Source: a virus
Virus record (IMG/VR): IMGVR_UViG_3300021959_000196
Span: 1-33,520 of that record
Strand: one strand, 5' to 3'
Length of the DNA stretch: 33,520 bases
This document shows, piece after piece, positions 7,025 to 12,883 of this stretch; position 1 is the stretch's first letter; each line of letters starts with the position of its first letter. A program made the position numbers and the translations under genes. The notes under the pieces were generated by a model. The model made no database searches. It saw nothing but the letters and a program-made list of their open reading frames with translations, and had not been told where the DNA came from.

Positions 7025-8201
7025 CTCTAACATAGAGATAACGACTGCGCTTAAAAAGATTTTAAAAATACAAGAATTAGGAGGAAGAAAAAAAGTAATT
7101 CAAGGAGGAACATCAGCTTCTAAAACTTTCTCTATTCTTTTAGCGTTAATAAACCAAGCGACCAAAAATGATATGCTTGAAATCTCTGTTGTATCTGAAT
7201 CAATACCACATTTGCGTAGGGGTGCTATTAAGGACTTTCTTAAACTGATGATGATGACAGGAAGATATAGGGACAGTCATTGGAATAGGTCGTCTTTAAA
7301 GTACACATTCACAAACGGGTCATATATCGAGTTCTTTAGCGTAGAGCAACCCGATAAGCTGCGAGGTGCTAGACGTAATACCTTGTACATAAACGAAGCT
7401 AACAACGTACCATTTGAAGCCTACAACCAACTATCGATAAGAACGAGCGGAGATATATGGATTGACTTCAACCCTACTGCAAACTTTTGGGCGCATACCG
7501 AAGTAGTTGGAAACGACGATGCAGATTTTATTACACTTACATACCTAGACAACGAAGCGTTACCCGATACTATTGTGGCAGATATAGAATCAGCAAAGGA
7601 GAAGGCAAAAGAAAGCTCGTATTGGGCGAATTGGTGGAAGGTGTACGGATTAGGTCAAGTAGGTTCTTTGGAGGGCGTATGTATTACCGATTGGAAAGAA
7701 ATAGATTTGCCAACAGAAGCAAGGCTATTATGTTACGGAATGGACTTCGGGTATAGCAACGACCCAACTACGTTGATAGGTCTATACAAATACAACGATG
7801 CTTATATATTTGATGAGGTTATCTATCAAAAGAAAATGCTTAATAGTGATATATCAGACCTGTTCAAAGCAAAGGGAATTAAAGAAATAGTTTATGCAGA
7901 TTCAGCTGAACCGAAATCGATTGCAGAATTAAACACATACGGGCATCAAGTTCTTCCTTGCACCAAAGGAAAGGATTCGATAGTGTACGGGATTAACTTA
8001 ATAAACCAAAACAAAATCTTTGTTACTAGACGAAGCAAGAACCTAATCAAAGAACTACAATCCTATACGTGGCTAAAAGACAGAGAGGGCAACACGGTAA
8101 ACAAACCAATAGACGCCTTTAACCATTGTATTGATGCAGCACGCTACGCAATTACTTCACAACTAGAGAACCCGAACAAAGGGCAATACTTCGTTTATTA
8201 A
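7017..8201 (+). CDS. terL: terminase large subunit
   Basis: This 394-residue protein has both terminase domains. The ATPase part shows a Walker A-like loop GGTSASKT (30-37) and a Walker B strand LYINEANN (about 123-130). The nuclease part has the first catalytic Asp in GMDFGYSNDPT (D243), an acidic YADSAEP, and DAFNHCIDAARYA with the last metal-binding Asp (about 366-374). It pumps DNA into the prohead and cuts it. Length and motifs resemble PBSX/Terminase_3-type enzymes. A promoter-like box inside it (7805) lacks a -33 element and is not called. Confidence 0.93.
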   Translation: MNNSNIEITTALKKILKIQELGGRKKVIQGGTSASKTFSILLALINQATKNDMLEISVVSESIPHLRRGAIKDFLKLMMMTGRYRDSHWNRSSLKYTFTNGSYIEFFSVEQPDKLRGARRNTLYINEANNVPFEAYNQLSIRTSGDIWIDFNPTANFWAHTEVVGNDDADFITLTYLDNEALPDTIVADIESAKEKAKESSYWANWWKVYGLGQVGSLEGVCITDWKEIDLPTEARLLCYGMDFGYSNDPTTLIGLYKYNDAYIFDEVIYQKKMLNSDISDLFKAKGIKEIVYADSAEPKSIAELNTYGHQVLPCTKGKDSIVYGINLINQNKIFVTRRSKNLIKELQSYTWLKDREGNTVNKPIDAFNHCIDAARYAITSQLENPNKGQYFVY

Positions 8202-8231
8202 AAAAAAAATAAAAAAAAGTTGAAAAAAGTT

Positions 8232-8261
8232 TTGTAGTTTATTAAAAAGGTTTTATATTTG
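8232..8261 (+). promoter_or_regulatory. Bacteroidota-type promoter of cassette 1
   Basis: TTG (8232-8234), a 19-base spacer and TATATTTG (8254-8261) make a full match to the Bacteroidota promoter, 24 bases before the ATG at 8286. The spacer end AAAAAGGTTT is shared with the promoters at 9693 and 10280. Confidence 0.8.
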
Positions 8262-8285
8262 TATCAAACAAAACGGATAAACATT

Positions 8286-8438
8286 ATGAACTATCAAGAA
8301 TTTATTTTAGAAGCTTTAAAATCAACAGAAACAAGACCTACAAAAGACGAAATGCAATTTGCTTACGTGGTTCTACACCAAGGATTTGGATTAAATCCAA
8401 GTGAGTCAATAAAGGAAAGTATTTCATTAAGTGTATAA
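8286..8438 (+). CDS. small cassette protein, 50 aa
   Basis: The product (MNYQEFILEALKSTETRPTK...) is mostly helical and soluble. It has its own strong promoter and a terminator 11 bases after its stop, so it forms a one-gene unit inserted between terminase and tail genes. No family is recognised. Early-type expression in a late neighbourhood suggests an accessory role against the host. Confidence 0.65.
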   Translation: MNYQEFILEALKSTETRPTKDEMQFAYVVLHQGFGLNPSESIKESISLSV

Positions 8439-8449
8439 ACAGAACCAAC

Positions 8450-8469
8450 GGGAGGGAAACCTCCCTTTT
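8450..8469 (+). terminator. intrinsic terminator of cassette 1
   Basis: GGGAGG (8450-8455) and CCTCCC (8460-8465) form a perfect stem closed by a GAAA tetraloop, followed by four T. Confidence 0.85.
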
Positions 8470-8482
8470 AAAACTTAAACTA

Positions 8483-8611
8483 ATGGAACAAGAAGAATAT
8501 CTAAAAGCAAGAATCAAGGCTCTCGAAGAGGAACTTGAAAGAGTAAGAAAAGAAAAGCTATTTTTAGCGAGTGAATTAAGATTTTGTAAAATAGAACTAT
8601 TAAGAAAGTAA
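8483..8611 (+). CDS. small coiled-coil protein, 42 aa
   Basis: MEQEEYLKARIKALEEELER and the rest form a continuous charged heptad pattern, so it is probably a dimeric coiled coil. It starts 14 bases after the cassette 1 terminator. No family is recognised. Confidence 0.5.
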   Translation: MEQEEYLKARIKALEEELERVRKEKLFLASELRFCKIELLRK

Positions 8612-8613
8612 TT

Positions 8614-8706
8614 ATGAAAGCAGGAAACGAAAGCAATTGGGAGTTATTAGGTTACAGCCTACTATATTGGGCTGTGTTTTTTACAATAGGTTTTTTCATT
8701 GTATAG
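8614..8706 (+). CDS. 30-aa single-pass membrane peptide
   Basis: MKAGNESNWELLGYSLLYWA followed by VFFTIGFFIV: a short polar N-terminus and one membrane helix ending at the C-terminus. It starts two bases after the preceding stop, which supports translation. Function unknown. Confidence 0.5.
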   Translation: MKAGNESNWELLGYSLLYWAVFFTIGFFIV

Positions 8707-8707
8707 T

Positions 8708-8938
8708 ATGCCTATCTCAAAAGAAATGCAGGACATTCTAGATATGTCTAAATGTCTGAAGAACGGAATCAAGGTCGAAGCTGTACCACAGGAACAGGTG
8801 CGATTTGGAAAGTGCAAGATACAGGTAACACGCAACGGAGTTACAAAACTAGGCGACCACTTGTACAGCCAAAAGAACGGAGAACTGAACGAGCAAATAA
8901 TTAAATTGTATAACCATTACGCAAAGCAATTAAAATGA
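8708..8938 (+). CDS. hypothetical protein, 76 aa
   Basis: A soluble, basic protein (MPISKEMQDILDMSKCLKNG...), with strands in the middle (VRFGKCKIQVTRNGVTKLGD) and a helical end. It starts one base after the previous stop and overlaps the chaperone gene by 4 bases (ATGA). It could be a head or tail accessory protein or an unrelated insertion. Confidence 0.55.
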   Translation: MPISKEMQDILDMSKCLKNGIKVEAVPQEQVRFGKCKIQVTRNGVTKLGDHLYSQKNGELNEQIIKLYNHYAKQLK

Positions 8939-9555
8939 AAATAGAGATAACAATCCCCGAAACTCTTGACGATATAACGCTAGAGCAATATCAAGTATTT
9001 AGCAAGATAGAGGAGCCAACGATAGACCAAACACTCACAACGTTCTTAAATATCTCACAGAAGGAACTCAATATGTTGCCTGCTGACAAAATAGAGGGAT
9101 TTGCTGAACAGATAAATTCAGTCTTTGAACAAGATAAGCAATTCACTCCTGCATTCATTTTAAATGGTGTTAAATACGGATTTATCCCAAAGTTGGATAG
9201 TATAACCTACGGAGAGAATAAAGACCTTACAACGTATCTAAATGACTTTGACAATATGCACAAGGCTATGGCTGTAATGTATCGACCTATCACTCACGAG
9301 CAAAGAGGTAAATATTTGATTGAGGATTACGAGGGTTCTGCCAAGTATTCGGAGGTAATGAAACAAGCACCTTTATCGGTTGTACTAGGTGCAACGGTTT
9401 TTTTTTACAATTTAACCAACGCATTGCTGAAAGCTATCCCGAACTATTTGGAGGAGGAACTTCAGAAGGAGTCAAAGGATTTGCTAAAAAGTGGGGAAAT
9501 TACGAAGAAGCAGTTGCACTCGCTGATGAGAAAGTTCAAAGAATTATCGGAGTAG
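8935..9555 (+). CDS. tail assembly chaperone, unshifted product
   Basis: This 206-residue zero-frame product is mostly helical: an N-terminal strand (KIEITIPETLDDITLEQYQV), acidic helical segments, then SVVLGATVFFYNLTNALLKA. It resembles the first of two tail assembly chaperones (gpG type), which bind the tape measure during tail building. Codon 155 onward sits on a run of nine T (9398-9406), and another frame is clearly coding beyond it. Unusually it lies about 14 kb from the tail tube gene and 6 kb upstream of the tape measure. Confidence 0.6.
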   Translation: MKIEITIPETLDDITLEQYQVFSKIEEPTIDQTLTTFLNISQKELNMLPADKIEGFAEQINSVFEQDKQFTPAFILNGVKYGFIPKLDSITYGENKDLTTYLNDFDNMHKAMAVMYRPITHEQRGKYLIEDYEGSAKYSEVMKQAPLSVVLGATVFFYNLTNALLKAIPNYLEEELQKESKDLLKSGEITKKQLHSLMRKFKELSE

Positions 9556-9668
9556 AAATAGGTACTCCTGTATCACGTTATCCTTTACACGCTTGCTATT
9601 TGTATCTAGCTTACTTAAAAGACAAGACAGAGTTCGAGAACAGAAAAATTAAAAAAAGTTTCACATAA
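8935..9668 (+). CDS. tail assembly chaperone, -1 frameshift fusion (predicted)
   Basis: Slipping back one base at T TTT TTT (9399-9405) joins 157 zero-frame residues to 87 new ones, giving about 244. The added part (LQFNQRIAESYPELFGGGTS, then GFAKKWGNYEEAVALADEKV, then HACYLYLAYLKDKTEFENRK) reads as a real domain and continues 113 bases past the zero-frame stop. It has no ATG of its own after the T-run. The KKW-Y...LA...ACYLYLAYLK pattern resembles the second chaperone part (gpT-like) of other Bacteroidota phages. The alternative is a wrong T count in the assembly. Confidence 0.6.
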
Positions 9669-9671
9669 ATT

Positions 9672-9700
9672 TTGTAATTCAAAAAAAGGTTTTATATTTG
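9672..9700 (+). promoter_or_regulatory. Bacteroidota-type promoter of cassette 2
   Basis: TTG (9672-9674), an 18-base spacer and TATATTTG (9693-9700). Just downstream is ATTGTCGCAATGTCGCGA, with TGTCGC repeated eight bases apart, a possible operator around +5 to +20. The box also shows why the ATG at 9739, not an upstream TTG, is the start of the first gene. Confidence 0.8.
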
Positions 9701-9738
9701 CATTGTCGCAATGTCGCGATAAACTAAATTTTTTTATT

Positions 9739-9900
9739 ATGAATTACTCTATTGACATTTTTAATAACTCTAACGAAACTTTTGAAAACGATGCTTGCAT
9801 CATTAACCTTTTGACCGAAGAGGTTACTTGGAAGGCGGGAATGTTCAACCCTAAAATGAGCAATGACATCAAATATTGGTTTAATCAAAAAAGCAAATAA
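9739..9900 (+). CDS. small cassette protein, 53 aa
   Basis: A small acidic protein (MNYSIDIFNNSNETFENDAC...), with WKAGMFNPKMSNDIKYWF near its end. It is the first gene after the cassette 2 promoter. No family is recognised. Confidence 0.6.
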   Translation: MNYSIDIFNNSNETFENDACIINLLTEEVTWKAGMFNPKMSNDIKYWFNQKSK

Positions 9901-9901
9901 T

Positions 9902-10111
9902 ATGCAAGAAATTATTTCACAACTAAAATACGACATTCAGCAGATTGAAAGCAAACTTAATTCAATCAGCAGCACAAGGGTCAAAATGGAACAATGGAAA
10001 GGTAAACCAATATACCAAGGCTGTGAGGAATCCATTGAGACGTGGCTGAAAGAAATTGAAGAACACAAACAAATGTTTTTTGATTATTCTGATAAACTTA
10101 AAAATATTTAA
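9902..10111 (+). CDS. small cassette protein, 69 aa
   Basis: Starts one base after the previous stop. The product (MQEIISQLKYDIQQIESKLN...) is mostly helical, with coiled-coil character at the N-terminus and a Trp-containing middle (EQWKGKPIYQGCEESIETWL). No family is recognised. An in-frame start at 9863 would lie inside the upstream gene, so the ATG at 9902 is preferred. Confidence 0.55.
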   Translation: MQEIISQLKYDIQQIESKLNSISSTRVKMEQWKGKPIYQGCEESIETWLKEIEEHKQMFFDYSDKLKNI

Positions 10112-10113
10112 TT

Positions 10114-10239
10114 ATGGAAGAAATTAACAATTGGCTCGAAGATATGACTTTTGAATTTAACAACGACTTTCTAGGTGTAAACAAGTCTAAAATAAACGAT
10201 TTGCTTTCTGATAGAGATATAGACAAATTAAAAAATTAA
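10114..10239 (+). CDS. small acidic cassette protein, 41 aa
   Basis: Begins MEEINNWLEDMTFEFNNDFL and is strongly acidic. It starts two bases after the previous stop as the third gene of the 9693 transcript. Small acidic phage proteins often mimic DNA or bind host enzymes, but nothing in the sequence proves that here. Confidence 0.5.
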   Translation: MEEINNWLEDMTFEFNNDFLGVNKSKINDLLSDRDIDKLKN

Positions 10240-10257
10240 AAAAAAACCAAATAAATT

Positions 10258-10287
10258 TTGGTAGTTTAAAAAAAGGTTTTATATTTG
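10258..10287 (+). promoter_or_regulatory. Bacteroidota-type promoter of cassette 3
   Basis: TTG (10258-10260), a 19-base spacer and TATATTTG (10280-10287). From the box on, the next 21 bases are identical to those at 30918-30938, upstream of another early gene. Confidence 0.82.
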
Positions 10288-10328
10288 TACCATAATCAAA
10301 CAGAAACAATAATTTAAAACTCAATATT

Positions 10329-10595
10329 ATGACTTACGAAATGGCTTTACAATCTTTAAAAAACGATTTAACTTATGCTTGGGAAACTAGAAACCAAATA
10401 GTAAACGATGAGACTATGGAGTTCGAGGAAGAAACCAATACATTCAAGAGAATGGAGAACTCTCAAGATTTCTTTTTTGGAATTGACCCCGAAAATATGG
10501 CTATGTTGAAAGCTATCAAAAAATCAGCTTCAAAAAGTTATTCAACTCTAGGTTTAGCTATGGATATCTTGAGAGGTAAAAAGATTAAATTCTAA
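10329..10595 (+). CDS. cassette protein, 88 aa
   Basis: A helical soluble protein (MTYEMALQSLKNDLTYAWET...), with an acidic middle and a basic end (LRGKKIKF). It has its own promoter and a terminator 25 bases after its stop. Its first 11 coding bases, ATGACTTACGA, match those of the gene at 30954, and both share the promoter core. The rest of the proteins look unrelated. No family is recognised. Confidence 0.65.
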   Translation: MTYEMALQSLKNDLTYAWETRNQIVNDETMEFEEETNTFKRMENSQDFFFGIDPENMAMLKAIKKSASKSYSTLGLAMDILRGKKIKF

Positions 10596-10620
10596 CAACT
10601 TAAACCACAACCGAAAGAAG

Positions 10621-10647
10621 CCTTCATTTAACAATGAGGGTTTTTTT
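10621..10647 (+). terminator. intrinsic terminator of cassette 3
   Basis: CCTTCATT (10621-10628) pairs with AATGAGGG (10633-10640), with one T-G pair and loop TAAC. Seven T follow. Confidence 0.8.
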
Positions 10648-10649
10648 AT

Positions 10650-10668
10650 GTTTTAAAATAAAAACAAA
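10650..10668 (+). promoter_or_regulatory. late leader motif, copy 1
   Basis: GTTTTAAAATAAAAACAAA immediately before the ATG at 10669. Near-identical leaders precede the genes at 11689, 17056, 21278 and 23969. It may be a translation leader or part of a late promoter. Confidence 0.5.
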
Positions 10669-11127
10669 ATGGCACAAGGATTTTACAATCTTACAGACAA
10701 GCTAAAAGACGAACTTTTAAAAGACCCGTTTGTCAATACAGTAACATACGGAAACATCTTTGAGGTTGATTTGAACAAGCAAACAATCTTCCCTTTATCT
10801 CACTTCATCGTAAACAACGTGGTCGATAGAGGTCAAACGCTTTTATTTAACATCTCTTTGCTTTGTATGGATTTGGTAGACGAATCTAAAGATGACACAG
10901 AGGACGAATTTGTCGGTAACGATAACGAGCAGGACGTTCTTAATACGCAGCTTGCAGTTGCCAATCGTGTTGGTGCTATGCTCAAACGTGGCGACCTGTA
11001 CAGAGAAAAATACCAACTAGACGGAGAAATATCTTTAGAGCCTTTTGTTGATAGATTCGATAACAAAGTAGCAGGTTGGACTGCGACCTTCAACGTAGTT
11101 ATTCCGAACGAGATAACAATATGCTAG
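10669..11127 (+). CDS. tail completion / terminator-like protein
   Basis: This 152-residue protein (MAQGFYNLTDKLKDELLKDP...) has the size and layout of a tail terminator: an N-terminal helix, several strands, an acidic loop (DESKDDTEDEFVGNDNEQD) and a final strand block (VAGWTATFNVVIPNE). I recognise it as a conserved Bacteroidota phage protein. Position just ahead of an HK97 gp10-like protein fits the neck/tail-end role of gpU or DUF3168 families. The family match is by layout, not by a diagnostic motif. Confidence 0.5.
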   Translation: MAQGFYNLTDKLKDELLKDPFVNTVTYGNIFEVDLNKQTIFPLSHFIVNNVVDRGQTLLFNISLLCMDLVDESKDDTEDEFVGNDNEQDVLNTQLAVANRVGAMLKRGDLYREKYQLDGEISLEPFVDRFDNKVAGWTATFNVVIPNEITIC

Positions 11128-11648
11128 AAACACAGAAAGCACTTCAGCGATTTGCTAAACACGTAGTTTCCCAATCACGTGCAAACCTCACTAGAGGTAA
11201 AAAGAGGGCTTCTAATGGACTTTATGATTCTATTGGGTATGACTTAAAGGTGCATAAACAATCGTTCAGCCTGTCGTTTATTATGGAGGAATATGGTATG
11301 TTTGTCGATAGAGGTGTGAGAGGTTCTAATCCAAACCTTGTGAAGAACGGAACGCAGAAAGGCGGAATGTCACCTTATTCATTCAAGCAAAAGATGCCAC
11401 CATTGAAATACATACTTCCGTGGGTCAAGTTAAAAAAATTAAGATTAAGGGACGAAAAAGGTAGATTCAAAAAAGGGAATTACAGAAGCATTGCGTTTAT
11501 GGTTCAGCGGTCTGTATTTGCGCAAGGAATTAAACCCACGATGTTTTTCACTAAACCATTTGCAAAAGCGTTTAGAAACCTTCCTAGCGAGTTGGTTGAA
11601 TCTTTTGGCTTGGACATAAAAGACTTTTTTGACTTTACACAAAAATAA
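11121..11648 (+). CDS. HK97 gp10-like neck protein
   Basis: This 175-residue basic protein starts with helices (MLETQKALQRFAKHVVSQSR), then shows YDSIGYDLKV, a sheet (SFSLSFIMEEYGMFVDRGVR) and a C-terminal basic part with KPTMFFTKPF. The YGMFVDRGVRG segment matches the YA.yvE.G.r region of gp10-like head-tail connectors. It overlaps the upstream gene (ATGCTAG). It likely helps join the head to the tail. Confidence 0.6.
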   Translation: MLETQKALQRFAKHVVSQSRANLTRGKKRASNGLYDSIGYDLKVHKQSFSLSFIMEEYGMFVDRGVRGSNPNLVKNGTQKGGMSPYSFKQKMPPLKYILPWVKLKKLRLRDEKGRFKKGNYRSIAFMVQRSVFAQGIKPTMFFTKPFAKAFRNLPSELVESFGLDIKDFFDFTQK

Positions 11649-11671
11649 TTTAACATAGTACTTTGTTTGTT

Positions 11672-11688
11672 GTTTTAAAATAAAAACA
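11672..11688 (+). promoter_or_regulatory. late leader motif, copy 2
   Basis: GTTTTAAAATAAAAACA directly before the ATG at 11689. Confidence 0.5.
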
Positions 11689-12807
11689 ATGGGCAAAATA
11701 AACGTTCGCAGTCCTTACTACATTCACATAACAGAATCAAACCTAGACTCTGCTAAATTAGAGTTATATGTTTACACGGGAACACAAACAACCGACAGGG
11801 GTTCGATAGATTACACTATCAACTCAACTGCTGTAAATGAAAAAATTACATTTGACATTTCGGAACTTGTCAAAGATTACATTGAAACAACTTTCAACGG
11901 GTCTTACACTTCTTCTGCTGTTTGGGTAGATTACCAAATCACTAGAACAGTGAACAGCGTTGTACAAACTCCCGATGCTTTTGTACAGCTTACAGGCTTC
12001 GACGGGTATGGCTATTTTTCAGAAGGTGCTAATCCACAAAATGATTCTGTTGTATTGCAATCAAATAGCTTTATTCAAACGAATGACTACGCTAACATAA
12101 ACATTCCTGTACACGTAACAGAAAGCACAGATGTAACGTATTTTAAGAATGGAGAAGTAGTATTTCAAAAGACGCTTTCAAACTCTAGCGAATCAACAGA
12201 CGCAATACAATACGTATCAAATTCTTCTTTGGATTCTGATGTGTTTTATAATAGAGTAATCGCAGATGGTGGAACTATTGAAGCATTTAGTTGCGTTCAA
12301 GACATTGCGAGCGATGTTTATGCCGAATATGATGCTGACAAGATTTACATTGATAAGGGAGGAGATATAAGCGTTATAACAATACAAGAAGTTGAAGAAT
12401 GTTTGCATCAAACCTACAAACTTACATTTGTAAATAAATACGGAGCATTGCAAGATTTATGGTTCTTTAAGCGTTCTGTTTTATCAATGGGTACAACTCA
12501 AGAAACATACAAGTCTAATATTGTAACAGACGGAAGTTACTCTATAAACAACCATCAAAAGAGAATTTTAAATAAACAAGGAAATGAATCTTTGACTTTA
12601 AATTCGGGCTTCTATGCAGAAGAATACAACGAAGTATTTAAACAACTTCTTTTATCTGAACAAGTTTGGATTGATTACGAAACCAATACTTTGCCTATAA
12701 ATATAACTTCTAGTTCTTTAACTTTCAAAGACCAATTAAATGATAAATTGATTTCTTATGAAATAAATATAGAATTTAGTAATGATATTATCAATAATAT
12801 AAGGTAA
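11689..12807 (+). CDS. tail-associated structural protein with ADGG motif
   Basis: This is a 372-residue beta-rich protein. The N-terminus (MGKINVRSPYYIHITESNLD) and the C-terminal stretch (DYETNTLPINITSSSLTFKD) are patterns I recall from Bacteroidota phage structural proteins. Around residues 186-206 it has FYNRVIADGGTIEAFSCVQD, a motif repeated in the proteins at 23969 and 26759. Its place between neck and tape-measure genes suggests a tail or baseplate component. The exact role is not known. Confidence 0.6.
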   Translation: MGKINVRSPYYIHITESNLDSAKLELYVYTGTQTTDRGSIDYTINSTAVNEKITFDISELVKDYIETTFNGSYTSSAVWVDYQITRTVNSVVQTPDAFVQLTGFDGYGYFSEGANPQNDSVVLQSNSFIQTNDYANINIPVHVTESTDVTYFKNGEVVFQKTLSNSSESTDAIQYVSNSSLDSDVFYNRVIADGGTIEAFSCVQDIASDVYAEYDADKIYIDKGGDISVITIQEVEECLHQTYKLTFVNKYGALQDLWFFKRSVLSMGTTQETYKSNIVTDGSYSINNHQKRILNKQGNESLTLNSGFYAEEYNEVFKQLLLSEQVWIDYETNTLPINITSSSLTFKDQLNDKLISYEINIEFSNDIINNIR

Positions 12808-12817
12808 TTAAATTACC
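12803..12817. repeat. 15-bp palindrome GGTAATT-A-AATTACC
   Basis: A perfect 7+1+7 inverted repeat that includes the stop codon of the preceding gene. It shares GTAAT...ATTAC with the palindrome at 30204. It could be an operator or a weak transcript end; no T-run follows. Confidence 0.5.
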
Positions 12818-12829
12818 ACTAACCCACCA

Positions 12830-12858
12830 AAGTTACAAAAAAAAATCGACAAAGTCAA
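12830..12858. repeat. 29-nt intergenic element, copy 1
   Basis: AAGTTA-C-A9-TCGA-C-AAAGTCAA. The same 29 bases with two changes occur at 30324-30352. Read on the minus strand it contains TTG, a 20-base spacer and TAACTTTG, close to a Bacteroidota promoter, but there is no minus-strand gene to serve. Confidence 0.6.
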
Positions 12859-12883
12859 TAGGGTTTAAAAAAAGATATTAACA

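Noticed and set aside
7487-7756. 89-codon + frame inside the large terminase gene
   Set aside because: It is an Arg-rich alternate frame over conserved terminase motifs in the main frame, which makes it a shadow.
7805-7812. TATATTTG inside the terminase gene
   Set aside because: It encodes part of AYIFDEV in the terminase and has no TTG at -33. Similar chance matches occur in other coding DNA, such as 19909.
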